This document shows positions 24,441-33,596 of a stretch of DNA of 64,000 nucleotides, piece after piece. This DNA comes from Alloalcanivorax xenomutans (lineage in GTDB: Bacteria > Pseudomonadota > Gammaproteobacteria > Pseudomonadales > Alcanivoracaceae): assembly GCF_900217905.1 (NCBI RefSeq), contig NZ_OBMO01000021.1, forward strand, positions 22,111 through 86,110. The letters are read 5' to 3'. Made by a program: the position numbers and the translations under genes. Numbering within the stretch: the stretch's first letter is position 1; each line of letters opens with the position of its first letter. The notes under the pieces are model-generated. The model was not told where the DNA came from. It did no database searches and was given only the letters and a program-made list of their open reading frames with translations.

Positions 24441-25286
24441 TCAGTGATGCTTCTCCAGGTGGGCCAGCACGTTTTCCAGCCGGTCCACCAGTACCTTGTT
24501 GATGCTTTTTTCCAGCACCCGGCCCAGTTCGTCGTTGACCACCGCTTCCGCCAGTGGCCGGATGCGGGTGATGAATTCCGCCAGGGTGGCCACGTCTTCC
24601 CCCTGGGGGAGGCTGTTCTCACCGTATTTGTCGTCCACCAGATGCTGGATGATCATACCGATGAAACGCTCGGCCAGCTTGTCCACCTCCTGGCGAACCA
24701 GACGCACATGGGTGAGTACCGCATCCAGCGGCACTCCGGCTTCCACCAGTTCCTTGCCGGCGTTGTAGACGCGTGGATAAGGCACGCGCAGGCGCATGCC
24801 TTCGGGAACGATATAACCCAGGCTGACCGCCTTGGTCATGACTTCCGGGGTGATGTCCTCACCAAAGTCGTCGATCAGGTCCTGATAGTCCACATAGGAG
24901 GGCACTTGTGGATTGCGCCAGGAGGTCACCGCCACTTCCAGGCCGAGGATATCGTTGAGGTCGCGGCCCTCTTCCCAGGCACTGAGCAGATCACGAATAT
25001 TGTTCAGGGTATAACCCCGTTCCAGCAGGGCGCCGATGATCTTCAGGCGAGCCAGATGAACATCGCTGTAGATGCCGGTACGGCCGCGCTTCTCCGGTGG
25101 CGGCAGCAGGCCACGGTCCTGGTAGGCGCGCACGTTGCGCACCGTGGAGCCGGCCTCCCGGGCCAACTCGTCGATGGTGAATTCCTGGCGTTTTTCCAGG
25201 TCGGCGCTGGTGCTCCCCGTCGGCCGGAAGGCTTGCTGACGCAGGGAGCGCAGCAGCGCGGCAGGGGTTTTTCGTGATGAACTCAT
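24441..25286 (-). CDS. MerR-family transcriptional regulator (long form)
   Basis: A 281-residue protein with the MerR winged helix at about 35-105 (FTIDELAREAGSTVRNVRAYQDRGLLPPPEKRGRTGIYSD). It is longer than metal-sensing MerR proteins and lacks their C-terminal cysteines. The helical C-terminal half probably binds a ligand or dimerises. It follows the hydrolase-SDR gene on the same strand with a gap of about 50 bp and may be its co-transcribed regulator. Convergent with the acyl-CoA dehydrogenase gene. Confidence 0.82.
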   Translation of the reverse strand: MSSSRKTPAALLRSLRQQAFRPTGSTSADLEKRQEFTIDELAREAGSTVRNVRAYQDRGLLPPPEKRGRTGIYSDVHLARLKIIGALLERGYTLNNIRDLLSAWEEGRDLNDILGLEVAVTSWRNPQVPSYVDYQDLIDDFGEDITPEVMTKAVSLGYIVPEGMRLRVPYPRVYNAGKELVEAGVPLDAVLTHVRLVRQEVDKLAERFIGMIIQHLVDDKYGENSLPQGEDVATLAEFITRIRPLAEAVVNDELGRVLEKSINKVLVDRLENVLAHLEKHH

Positions 25287-25338
25287 GGGGGCGATAATAG
25301 ACCCTATGCCGCGGTGGTGCCAGGGATCCCGGCCTTCC

Positions 25339-27069
25339 TCAAGGGGTCAGATCCAGCCGTGCCAGCCGCCGCGCCAGCGCCGGGCTGAAACGGCCCACCA
25401 GGCGCATGCCGCTGGCTTCGGCGCTGACCGGCACTTCCGCCCGGTTCTCCTCCACCGCGGAGACGATGGCGGCCGCCACCCGGTCAGGGGTGAAGCCCCG
25501 GCGCCGGTAGAAGCGCTCCGCTGACGCCCTGCGACGCGCTTGTTCTTCGTCATCGGCACCGACAAAACGAGTGCGGCCGGTGATGGGTGTATCGATGATG
25601 CCGGGGCAGATGGCGGAGACGCCGATACCCTGGTCCGCCAGTTCCGCGCGCAGGCACTCAGTCAGCATCAGTACCGCGGATTTGCTGGTGGCATAAGCGG
25701 GCAGGACCTTTGAGGGCAGGTAGGCGGAAGCCGAGGAAACATTGACGATATGGCCGGCCTTGGCCTGGTCGATCATTTGCCGGGCGAACAGCCGGCAGCC
25801 GTGGATCACGCCCCACAGATTGACGTCCAGCACCTGTTTCCAGTCCTTCACGCTGGTATCCAGCAGCGGTCCGGCCAACCCGATGCCGGCATTGTTCACC
25901 ACCACATCCGGAGCGCCCAGTTCCCGCTCCACATAGCGTGCCAGCGCTTCCATGGAGCGCGCGCTGGCGACGTCCGCGCGGCGGCCGAGAGCCTGGCCGC
26001 CGGCATCGACAATGTGTTGAGCGGTACGCTCGGCGGCGCCGCCATCAATGTCGGTACACAGCACGGTGGCGCCACGGGCGCCGAAAGCCAGTGCGGTGGC
26101 TTCACCGATACCGGAACCGGCGCCGGTGATGACCACCAGCTTGCCGCTGTCCGGCTGCGGGGCAGCGGGCACGCGCGCCCGTTGCAGGGAGGGGCTCTCC
26201 GGCGCCCCTTCGATATGCGCGATGAACTCACGCAAGTAACCGGCGGTGATGTCCGGGTGGGCCTGCAGCGGCCCCCAATGACCGGTATGCATTTCCCGGC
26301 GCCACACCCGTTCCGCCCACCGCGGTACTTCGTCCAGCAGTTCCGGGCCGACGTAGCGGTCGCGCAGCGCCACCAGCAATTGCACCGGCACCTGGGTGTG
26401 GCGTTCCCGGGGATGCAGCAGGCACGGCAGCATGTTGGCGCGGTAGAGGGCGATACCGTTGATGCCGTCCCGGCGCTGAGTGGGGCTTGGCGCCACCCGC
26501 AGGTGTTCGGTGCGCCGCAACAGGTCCGGCCAGGCGCGATCCAGGCCCAGGCGCCACGCCATGGGCGCCAGACCGGGCAGGTGAAAAGCACCGATATACC
26601 AGCTCTTGGCCAATTGACCGAGACCGGAGGTCAGGGAAGAGCGGCGCCGCAGGCGCTGGCCCATGTGATCCAGGCAGGGCCCCGACAGGCTGGTGAACGA
26701 GGCCAGGCGGCGTCCGGAATCCGGCTCGGTGACCGCTTCCCAGGACTGGATCGAACCCCAGTCGTGGGCCAGCAAATGCACGGGCTTGCCGGGGCTGACC
26801 GCATCGATTACAGCGAACAGGTCGTCGCGCAACTCGCCGAGGCGATAGGCGGACACCTCCGTTGGCGCGGAGGAGGCGCCGGCGCCACGGACGTCGTAAG
26901 TGACCACATGCAGGTCCTCCCACAGGGCCTCGGCCAGCTTGTCCCAGGTCTCGCTGTTGTCCGGATAGCCGTGCACCATGACCAGAACCGGGCCGTCCGG
27001 GTTGCCCCCCTGGCGTATCGCCAGATTGACGCCTTCGCGTACCACGGTTCGATGTTGCCACTGCATCAT
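25339..27069 (-). CDS. EphD-like fusion: alpha/beta hydrolase plus short-chain dehydrogenase
   Basis: A 576-residue two-domain enzyme. The N-terminal half (1-290) is an epoxide-hydrolase-like alpha/beta hydrolase with the oxyanion-hole motif VHGYPDNSETW and nucleophile aspartate in LLAHDWGSIQSWE (about 100-112). The C-terminal half (about 305-575) is a classical SDR with TGAGSGIG (cofactor), NNAGIG and YATSKSA (catalytic Tyr/Lys near 458). The same architecture is found in M. tuberculosis EphD. The start is one of two adjacent ATGs (27069 or 27066); a further 128 open codons upstream are rejected as non-coding. Substrate unknown; a lipid epoxide or hydroxy-lipid is plausible in this neighbourhood. 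Confidence 0.85.
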   Translation of the reverse strand: MMQWQHRTVVREGVNLAIRQGGNPDGPVLVMVHGYPDNSETWDKLAEALWEDLHVVTYDVRGAGASSAPTEVSAYRLGELRDDLFAVIDAVSPGKPVHLLAHDWGSIQSWEAVTEPDSGRRLASFTSLSGPCLDHMGQRLRRRSSLTSGLGQLAKSWYIGAFHLPGLAPMAWRLGLDRAWPDLLRRTEHLRVAPSPTQRRDGINGIALYRANMLPCLLHPRERHTQVPVQLLVALRDRYVGPELLDEVPRWAERVWRREMHTGHWGPLQAHPDITAGYLREFIAHIEGAPESPSLQRARVPAAPQPDSGKLVVITGAGSGIGEATALAFGARGATVLCTDIDGGAAERTAQHIVDAGGQALGRRADVASARSMEALARYVERELGAPDVVVNNAGIGLAGPLLDTSVKDWKQVLDVNLWGVIHGCRLFARQMIDQAKAGHIVNVSSASAYLPSKVLPAYATSKSAVLMLTECLRAELADQGIGVSAICPGIIDTPITGRTRFVGADDEEQARRRASAERFYRRRGFTPDRVAAAIVSAVEENRAEVPVSAEASGMRLVGRFSPALARRLARLDLTP

Positions 27070-27493
27070 TGCCTGTCTCCCTGCGGGTCGGATTCCTGAA
27101 GCCAACGGATTCCATTGTCGCCCCAGGACTGGCGCGGGTAATTTGCCCCGGCGCCGGTGCCCGGGGGCAATACGCCCGGCCGGTCCACCATTTTGGCCCC
27201 AGCGGATCGGTTTGCGGGTGGACGGCCCTGGTGCGCGGATGCTCCGGAGTGGTGCATCACTATCGAAAAGTCCGTCTCGCGCCCCAGAGTGGGGAGGCGG
27301 CCCGTCCTTGCATGCAAGGCGGTGGGGCGGCGCGCCTCGGGCCTCTCCGCAACCCCTCCCCATGGCCTTCGCGGCATCGCCCAACACCTTTAAAAAAAGG
27401 CCTCCCAGCGCCCGCCGCCATCTGGCCCGGAATCTGCATACCGGAAGTCGCATACAAGTTGGTATTCATGTTAACCCGCAGGGGGCAGTGTTC
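27070..27493. other. Intergenic region upstream of the peptide transporter operon
   Basis: 424 bp between divergent genes, very GC-rich (CCCCGGCGCCGG-type tracts around 27140-27180). It contains a candidate sigma-54 element at 27423-27438 and a run of seven A at 27392-27398. No gene was found. Confidence 0.5.
27423..27438 (+). promoter_or_regulatory. Candidate sigma-54 promoter for the peptide transporter operon
   Basis: TGGCCCG-GAAT-CTGCA has the required GG and GC at 10-nt spacing. It departs from consensus at two positions (C for A, C for T), so it is weaker than the elements at 4130, 4526 and 41933. Confidence 0.4.
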
Positions 27494-29116
27494 ATGTACC
27501 GTCGCGATTTTCTAAAAGGGGTCTCCGCTTTGTCCGTGGGTGTGGGCGCCCTGACCTTCCTCAAGAGCATGCCGGCGCTGGCGGCCCGGAATGACACCCT
27601 GGTGGTGGTTACCGGAACCACCATCAACAGTCTGGACATCCACCGTAGCGGCACCAACCGGCCCAGTTACCAGGTGGCGGTGAACTGCTACGACCGTCTG
27701 CTGACGTTTGGCCACAAGCAATTGGAGGACGGGTCTTTCAGCTACGATTACGACAATCTGCAACCGGAGCTGGCCGAATCCTGGGACGTCTCCGAGGACG
27801 GCCGCACGCTGATCTTTAAACTTCGTGACAACGCCCGCTTCTGGGATGGCAAGCCGGTCACCGCCCATGATGTGAAATGGTCCTTCGATCGTGCCGTGAC
27901 ACTGGGGGGCTTCCCCACCGCGCAGATGGCCGCCGGCTCCCTGGAAGAACCGGAGCAGTTCGAAGCGGTGGACGACAAGACCTTCCGGATTCGTTTGCCG
28001 CACTCGTCCAAATTGACGCTGCCGGATCTGACCACGCCGGTGGCCATCGTCATCAACTCGGAAGTGGCCAAGGTGCACGCCACCGATCAGGACCCCTGGG
28101 CCACGGAATACCTGCATCGTAATCCGGCCGGTTCCGGCGCCTTCCAGGTGGAACGCTGGGACTCCGGTCAGCAACTGGTCTATAGCCGCAACGACGACTG
28201 GGCCTGCGGGCCGGTGCCGAAGATCCAGCGCGTGATTATTCGCGAGATTCCGTCCCAGTCCACGCGCCGTGCCTTGATCGAACGGGGGGACGTGCACTTC
28301 TCCCAGAGTATCCCGGCCAAGGACGCCCGCGAACTGGAGGCGGCCGGTAAGGTGAAGGTGGTCAGCACGCCGATCGAAAACTGTCTGCATGTGCTCTGCA
28401 CCAATCTCAACTTCGAACCGTTCCAGGATAAAAAAGTACGCCAGGCCATCGCCCATGCGGTGCCCTACGAAGCGATCTTCAACAATGCCGCCTACGGGCG
28501 TGGCGTGCCGATGTGGGGCGGTGACAGCACCAAACCGGAAAGCACCGCCTGGCCGCAGCCCTTTCCCTACAGCCAGGATCTGGAGAAGGCCAAGGCTTTG
28601 ATGGCGGAGTCCGGCCATGCCGACGGTTTCTCCGTGCCGCTGTCGTTCGATCTGGGCCAGGCGGACTGGGCTGAACCCACCGCGCTGCTGATCCAGGAAG
28701 CGTTGGGCAAGATCGGCATCAAGGTGTCCTTGAACAAGGTGCCGGGTGCCAACTGGCGAACCGTGGCACTGGTGGAGAAATCCCTGCCGCTGCACCTGGA
28801 AAATTTTGGCGGCTGGCTAAACACGCCGGACTACTATTTCTATTGGGCTTACGTAAAAGGCAACCTGTTCAACTCCTCCAACTACGACAACAAGGAAATT
28901 GCCGGGCTGGTGGATGAAACCCTGTACATGGCCCAGGACGATCCCAAGTACGCCCCGAACATTCGCCGCATGATCGAAATCGCCATCGACGATGTGCCGC
29001 GTATTCCACTGTATCAACCGTCGCTGAACGTGGCGATGCAACAGAACACGGGCGGTTACGAGTACTGGTACCACCGTCAGTTGGATGTCCGGCCCCTGAC
29101 TCTGAAACAGGACTGA
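27494..29116 (+). CDS. Dipeptide-type ABC transporter substrate-binding protein, Tat-exported
   Basis: A 540-residue SBP_bac_5 family periplasmic binding protein (peptides, opines, nickel, glutathione). It begins MYRRDFLKGVSALSVG, where RRDFLK is a clear twin-arginine motif followed by a hydrophobic stretch ending ALA, so it is exported folded by Tat. Family landmarks include LQPELAESWDVSEDGRTLIFKLRDNARFWDGKPVTAHDVKWSFDRA. The start has AGGGGG upstream. It heads an operon with two permeases and a fused double ATPase. Ligand unknown. Tat export of an SBP_bac_5 protein is less usual and may reflect a cofactor-bound or folded ligand. Confidence 0.88.
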   Translation: MYRRDFLKGVSALSVGVGALTFLKSMPALAARNDTLVVVTGTTINSLDIHRSGTNRPSYQVAVNCYDRLLTFGHKQLEDGSFSYDYDNLQPELAESWDVSEDGRTLIFKLRDNARFWDGKPVTAHDVKWSFDRAVTLGGFPTAQMAAGSLEEPEQFEAVDDKTFRIRLPHSSKLTLPDLTTPVAIVINSEVAKVHATDQDPWATEYLHRNPAGSGAFQVERWDSGQQLVYSRNDDWACGPVPKIQRVIIREIPSQSTRRALIERGDVHFSQSIPAKDARELEAAGKVKVVSTPIENCLHVLCTNLNFEPFQDKKVRQAIAHAVPYEAIFNNAAYGRGVPMWGGDSTKPESTAWPQPFPYSQDLEKAKALMAESGHADGFSVPLSFDLGQADWAEPTALLIQEALGKIGIKVSLNKVPGANWRTVALVEKSLPLHLENFGGWLNTPDYYFYWAYVKGNLFNSSNYDNKEIAGLVDETLYMAQDDPKYAPNIRRMIEIAIDDVPRIPLYQPSLNVAMQQNTGGYEYWYHRQLDVRPLTLKQD

Positions 29117-29119
29117 ATC

Positions 29120-30151
29120 ATGGTGCGTGTGCCCAAACGTTTGCGGCTGGTGGGTTACCGCCTGCTGCAGGCGATTCCGGTATTGATCGGCATTGTCGTG
29201 GTGTCGTTCCTGTTGACCCGGGCATTGCCCGGGGACCCGGCGGTGTACTTCGCCGGGCCGGCGGCGTCGGAGGAGTCCATCGAACAGATCCGCGTCAGCA
29301 TGGGACTGGATCGGTCACTGCCGGTTCAGTTCCTTGCCTACGTGGGAGATCTGCTGCGCGGGGAACTGGGGCAATCCATTTCCACCGGTCAGCCGGTGCT
29401 CACCGAACTGACCACGCGTTTGCCGGCGTCGCTGGAGTTGACCGGATTCGCGCTGCTGTTCTCCATCGCGGTGGCGATGCCGCTGGGGATTTTGGCCGCC
29501 ACCCGGCCCAATTCCTGGATCGATCACCTGTGCCGGTTCGTGGTCACCGCCGGGGTATCGCTGCCCACTTTCTTTACCGGCTTGGCGCTGGTTTACCTGT
29601 TCTACTTTCTGCTGGGCTGGTCGCCGGCGCCGATGGGGCGGCTCGATATTCTTTATCTGTCACCGCCCCACGTTACCGGCTTTTATGTGATCGATGCGCT
29701 GATTGACGGTGATTTCGAGACGGCACGGGCGGCGCTGGCGCAATTGATCCTGCCGGCGGTGACGCTGGGCCTGTTCACGCTAGCGCCGATTGCCCGCATG
29801 ACCCGGGCTGCCATGTTGCAGGTGCTGGAAGGTGACTTCATCCGCACCGCCCGGGCGGCGGGCCTGTCTGGCAATAAAGTGCTGTACACCTACGCCTTGC
29901 GCAACGCCATCCTGCCGGTGATCACCACTTTGGGCATGGTGTTTTCCTTTGCCCTCGGCGCCAATGTGCTGGTGGAAAAAGTGTTCGCCTGGCCGGGCAT
30001 CGGTTCCTACGCAGTGGAAGCGCTGGTGGTGTCCGACTACGCCGCGGTGCAGGGATTCGTGTTGTCCATGGCGCTGCTGTTCGTGATCCTCAATTTGCTG
30101 ATCGATGTGACTTATACCCTGGTCGATCCCCGTCTGGGTATGGAGGACTGA
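29120..30151 (+). CDS. DppB-like ABC transporter permease
   Basis: A 343-residue inner-membrane permease with about six helices. The N-terminal segment LLQAIPVLIGIVVVSFLLTRALPGDPAVYF and the EAA loop GDFIRTARAAGLSGNKVLYTYALRNAILPV identify the DppB/OppB family. It starts three bases after the binding-protein stop and is followed five bases later by the second permease. It forms a heterodimeric pore with the next gene's product. Confidence 0.9.
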   Translation: MVRVPKRLRLVGYRLLQAIPVLIGIVVVSFLLTRALPGDPAVYFAGPAASEESIEQIRVSMGLDRSLPVQFLAYVGDLLRGELGQSISTGQPVLTELTTRLPASLELTGFALLFSIAVAMPLGILAATRPNSWIDHLCRFVVTAGVSLPTFFTGLALVYLFYFLLGWSPAPMGRLDILYLSPPHVTGFYVIDALIDGDFETARAALAQLILPAVTLGLFTLAPIARMTRAAMLQVLEGDFIRTARAAGLSGNKVLYTYALRNAILPVITTLGMVFSFALGANVLVEKVFAWPGIGSYAVEALVVSDYAAVQGFVLSMALLFVILNLLIDVTYTLVDPRLGMED

Positions 30152-30155
30152 TCCG

Positions 30156-31016
30156 ATGTCATCTTCCTCGGTGAAGAATTTCGCCCGCCATGCCCGTTAT
30201 GTGATGACGGAAAACCCGGTCACCGCACTGGCGGCGCTGCTGTTTCTGCTGATTGTCATCGCCGCCGTGGCCGGACCCGCGCTGGTGCCCTACGATCCGA
30301 TGGCCACCAACGACACCCGTGCCTTGCAGCCGCCGTCCTGGGATCACTGGTTCGGTACCGACCATCTCGGCCGCGACGTGTTTTCCCGGGTGGTGGTGGC
30401 GACCCGTCTGGATCTGATGATTTCTCTGGCCGCGGTGGCCATGGCCTTTGTCATCGGTTCCGCCATGGGCGCGGTAGCCGGCTACTTCGGTGGTTGGGCG
30501 GATCGCATCACCGGCCGGCTGCTCGATACCATCATGGCGTTTCCGCTGTTCGTGCTCGCCATGGGCGTGGTGGCGGCGGCGGGCAATACCATTGAAAACA
30601 TCGTCTATGCCACGGCCATCATCAACCTGCCGTTCTACGCACGCATGGCGCGGGCCGAAGTGAATATCCGCCGCAACGCCGGCTTCGTGCAGGCGGCGCG
30701 TCTGTCCGGCAATGGCGACTGGCGCATCCTCGCCCAGCATATCTTTCCCAACACCCTGCCGCCGATGATGGTGCAAATCTCGCTCAACATGGGCTGGGCC
30801 ATTCTCAACGCCGCTGGCCTTTCGTTCATCGGTCTGGGGGTACGCCCGCCGACGCCGGAGTGGGGGATCATGGTGGCGGAAGGCGCCAACTTCATTGTCT
30901 CCGGTGAGTGGTGGCTGGCGTTTTTCCCGGGTGTGGCACTGATGCTGGCGGTGTTCACGTTCAACCTGCTCGGTGACGGTCTGCGCGATCTGGTCGACCC
31001 GCAGCGGCGTACTTGA
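30156..31016 (+). CDS. DppC-like ABC transporter permease
   Basis: A 286-residue permease of the DppC/OppC family. It has the characteristic GTDHLGRDVFSRVVVATRLDL motif near residue 65-85 and the EAA loop NAGFVQAARLSGNGDWRILAQHIFPNTLPPM. An N-terminal helix (ALAALLFLLIVIAAVAGPALV) is present. It lies between the DppB-like permease and the fused ATPase with gaps below 10 bp. Confidence 0.9.
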   Translation: MSSSSVKNFARHARYVMTENPVTALAALLFLLIVIAAVAGPALVPYDPMATNDTRALQPPSWDHWFGTDHLGRDVFSRVVVATRLDLMISLAAVAMAFVIGSAMGAVAGYFGGWADRITGRLLDTIMAFPLFVLAMGVVAAAGNTIENIVYATAIINLPFYARMARAEVNIRRNAGFVQAARLSGNGDWRILAQHIFPNTLPPMMVQISLNMGWAILNAAGLSFIGLGVRPPTPEWGIMVAEGANFIVSGEWWLAFFPGVALMLAVFTFNLLGDGLRDLVDPQRRT

Positions 31017-31025
31017 GGTGAGAAT

Positions 31026-32720
31026 ATGAGCATACCGTTACTGGATATAAAAGCGCTCACGGTGGAATTCGGTACCCGTCGCGGCGTGGTGGACGCGGTG
31101 CGGCAGGTTTCGGTCACCGTGGCCAAGGGGGAAACCGTCGGCATCGTCGGGGAATCCGGCTCGGGCAAGTCGGTGACTTCCTACGCGGTGATGCGGATCC
31201 TTGATCGTGCTGGCCGTATCGCCGGTGGCAGCATCGTGTTCGGCGGCATCAATGTGGGCAAGGCCGATGAGCGTACCATGCGGGATCTGCGTGGCCGTGA
31301 GATGTCGATGATCTTCCAGAATCCAAGGGCGGCGCTCAATCCGATCCGTTCGGTAGGCCGGCAAATCGAGGACGTGCTGATCGAACACAGTCTGGCCACC
31401 CGCGCCGATGCCAGGGAAAAAGCCATCGACGTGCTCAAGGCGGTACGTATCAACGATCCGGAAAGCCGCTACCATGCCTATCCGTTCGAACTGTCCGGGG
31501 GCATGTGTCAGCGGGTGGTGATCGCCATCGCCCTGGCCTGCCGGCCGCAGCTGCTGATCGCCGATGAACCCACTACCGGTCTGGATGTGACCACGCAAAA
31601 GGCGGTGATGGATCTGATCCGCGAGCTCACCGCCGAGCGTAATATGTCGACCTTGTTGATTACGCACGACCTCGGTCTCGCCGCCGCTTACTGTGACCGC
31701 ATCGTGGTGATGGAAAAAGGGCGGGTCGTCGAGGAAGCGGATACCGCCACCTTGTTCGCCAACCCCCGGCATCCCTATACCCGGCGGTTGTTGCAGGCGA
31801 CACCAAGACTTGATTCAAAGGTGGCGGATCTGTTGCCGGAAGAGGATTCGCGCCGCCGTACACCGAGTACGCGCCCGCCTGGCGAAACGCTGCTGCAAGT
31901 ACAGGATCTGGTCAAGGTATTCCCCGGCAAGGACAAGGGCGATGAGTACCGGGCCGTGGACGGCCTGTCCTTCGAAGTACGCTCCGGTGAAAGCCTGGGG
32001 CTGGTGGGCGAGAGCGGCTGTGGCAAGTCCACCACCTCGTCGATGATCATGCGTTTGCTGGACCCCACATCCGGCCACATTCTGTTTAACGGTGAGGACA
32101 TCGGCGCGGTGCCGGGAAAACGTTTTGCCGGCCATTCGGCCCGTGCCAGTCTGCAGATGGTGTTCCAGGACCCGACCGACAGTCTTAACCCCCGCTGGAG
32201 CGCGCGCCGCTCGATCAGTGATCCGCTGATGCGGCTTGCCAGTGTGGGCGGCTCCGCGTTGCGCGCCAAGGTGGAGGCAGTGGCGGAAATGGTGGGGCTG
32301 CCGGATCACCTGCTTGACCGCTTTCCCCATCAGCTCTCCGGCGGTCAGAAAGCGCGGGTGGGAATCGCCCGGGCGATTGCCCTGGAACCGAAGCTGCTGA
32401 TTCTCGACGAGCCGACGGCGGCGCTGGACGTATCGGTGCAGGCAGTGGTGCTCAATCTGCTGGTGGAACTGCGCGAGCGTCTGGGTATGAGCTATCTGTT
32501 CATCAGCCACGATCTCAATGTGGTGCGGCTGTTGTGTGAGCGGGTGCTGGTAATGAAAGCGGGGCGGATTGTCGAGCAAGGGTCGGCTGAACACTTACTG
32601 GACCGTCCGGAACATCCCTATACCCGTGAGCTGCTTGCCGCTATTCCTCATCCGCCATCCTCCCCGCCCCGGGTTTCTTCGGAGAGCGAGGATTCGGTGA
32701 TCGCGGCAAGGTGGCCATAG
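31026..32720 (+). CDS. Fused double-ATPase ABC protein (DppD-DppF/YejF-like)
   Basis: A 564-residue cytoplasmic protein with two complete ATPase domains. The first has GESGSGKS (about 40), LSGGMCQRVVIAIAL and LLIADEPTTGLDVT; the second has GESGCGKS (about 330), LSGGQKARVGIARAI and LLILDEPTAALDVS. In the classic dipeptide transporter these are separate DppD and DppF; the fusion is as in YejF. The C-terminal sequence after the second domain is short. The cysteine in the first signature (GGMCQR) is a mild variant of GGMRQR. Confidence 0.9.
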   Translation: MSIPLLDIKALTVEFGTRRGVVDAVRQVSVTVAKGETVGIVGESGSGKSVTSYAVMRILDRAGRIAGGSIVFGGINVGKADERTMRDLRGREMSMIFQNPRAALNPIRSVGRQIEDVLIEHSLATRADAREKAIDVLKAVRINDPESRYHAYPFELSGGMCQRVVIAIALACRPQLLIADEPTTGLDVTTQKAVMDLIRELTAERNMSTLLITHDLGLAAAYCDRIVVMEKGRVVEEADTATLFANPRHPYTRRLLQATPRLDSKVADLLPEEDSRRRTPSTRPPGETLLQVQDLVKVFPGKDKGDEYRAVDGLSFEVRSGESLGLVGESGCGKSTTSSMIMRLLDPTSGHILFNGEDIGAVPGKRFAGHSARASLQMVFQDPTDSLNPRWSARRSISDPLMRLASVGGSALRAKVEAVAEMVGLPDHLLDRFPHQLSGGQKARVGIARAIALEPKLLILDEPTAALDVSVQAVVLNLLVELRERLGMSYLFISHDLNVVRLLCERVLVMKAGRIVEQGSAEHLLDRPEHPYTRELLAAIPHPPSSPPRVSSESEDSVIAARWP

Positions 32721-32781
32721 AAGCCCGCTCTGCTGTTAGAGCCTTACTCAACCCCCTTTCCGTGACCTGCGATATCCGTCC

Positions 32782-32805
32782 CACATACCCCATATGGGGT
32801 ATGTG
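32782..32805. repeat. Perfect 24-bp palindrome, possible operator
   Basis: Each half is CACATACCCCAT and the two arms meet without a spacer, so all 24 bases are self-complementary. It lies about 60 bp after the transporter operon and 160 bp before the lipoprotein operon. The core ATACCCCATATGGGGTAT resembles operators of CsoR/CstR/FrmR-family repressors (ATACCC and GGGTAT arms), but no such regulator gene is in the window. A transcriptional operator for the downstream envelope operon is the favoured reading. Confidence 0.6.
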
Positions 32806-32966
32806 CGGCCGCTCTAAACTGTCTAGTCTTGCCCGGTAGCCGGAGGGAGCCCGCGGGGGTCCTTGGGGAGCCGGCTTTTCCAAAGCGTTCTGAAGTACGT
32901 CGCGCCGCGTTGCTTTATCCCCGCAGGCGATTGTCGGCCCGACCGTGTATACGGAGGCGGACAATA

Positions 32967-33596
32967 ATGATCCGGAAGAGTTTGGTTGCCGCGGCGGTAC
33001 TGGCCGGAATTCAAGGCTGTGCTCCAGTACAAGTGGATAATGTGGCCGGACAGGCCACCGTATATGAAGACCCAACCACATCCGGACGGGTACAGGGTGT
33101 GGGTATCGAATCACAGGACGTGGTGGCCATGACCGACCAGATGATGCGTGACATGCTCGCCAACCGCATTCTTGCGGCCCGCGACGTGCCGCCACGGATC
33201 ATCATCGACAACGAGTATATGCGCAACGAAAGCTCGTCGATCATCAATACCAATCTTCTCACTGACCGCCTGCGCGTGGAACTGAACCGGGCCGCCAATG
33301 GCCGGTTGATCTTTGTCGGACGTCACTATGCCGACATGGTGGAGAAGGAACGGGCGCTGAAGCGGGATGGTGCCGTGGATGGAGGAACCATCCGCAAGAC
33401 CCAGGCCACCGCGGGTGCGGATTACCGCCTTGGCGGGCGGGTCGCTTCCCTGGACGCAATGGATCGCAATACCCAGACCCGCTCCCGTTACCATCAGGTT
33501 ACCTTCGAAATGGTGGACCTGGAGCTGGGCACCATCGTTTGGAGTGGCTCTTACGAAATGCGCAAAGCGGCTCAGGACAATGTGCTCTATCGCTAA
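32967..33596 (+). CDS. LpoB-like penicillin-binding protein activator lipoprotein
   Basis: A 209-residue lipoprotein. The start MIRKSLVAAAVLAGIQGC has GGAGG upstream and a lipobox with Cys 18. The mature part GIESQDVVAMTDQMMRDMLANRILAARDVPPRIIIDNEYMRNESSSIINTNLLTDRLRVELNRAANGRLIFVGR follows the LpoB/PF13036 pattern. In E. coli, LpoB reaches from the outer membrane to stimulate PBP1b; next to it lies ycfL, whose homologue is two genes downstream here. The final ATG of the gene region overlaps the next lipoprotein gene by 17 bp. Confidence 0.78.
   Translation: MIRKSLVAAAVLAGIQGCAPVQVDNVAGQATVYEDPTTSGRVQGVGIESQDVVAMTDQMMRDMLANRILAARDVPPRIIIDNEYMRNESSSIINTNLLTDRLRVELNRAANGRLIFVGRHYADMVEKERALKRDGAVDGGTIRKTQATAGADYRLGGRVASLDAMDRNTQTRSRYHQVTFEMVDLELGTIVWSGSYEMRKAAQDNVLYR

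Noticed and set aside
25750..27099. Long open frame antisense to the hydrolase-SDR gene
   Set aside because: The sense strand holds two intact catalytic domains; the antisense product is compositionally biased.
27070..27453. N-terminal extension of the hydrolase-SDR fusion (128 codons)
   Set aside because: Pro/Arg/Gly-rich translation of a GC-rich intergenic region with no start signal; the double ATG at 27066/27069 fits the hydrolase N-terminus.
26978..27493. N-terminal extension of the dipeptide-type binding protein
   Set aside because: It would bury the Tat signal RRDFLK deep inside the protein; the ATG at 27494 gives a normal exported protein.
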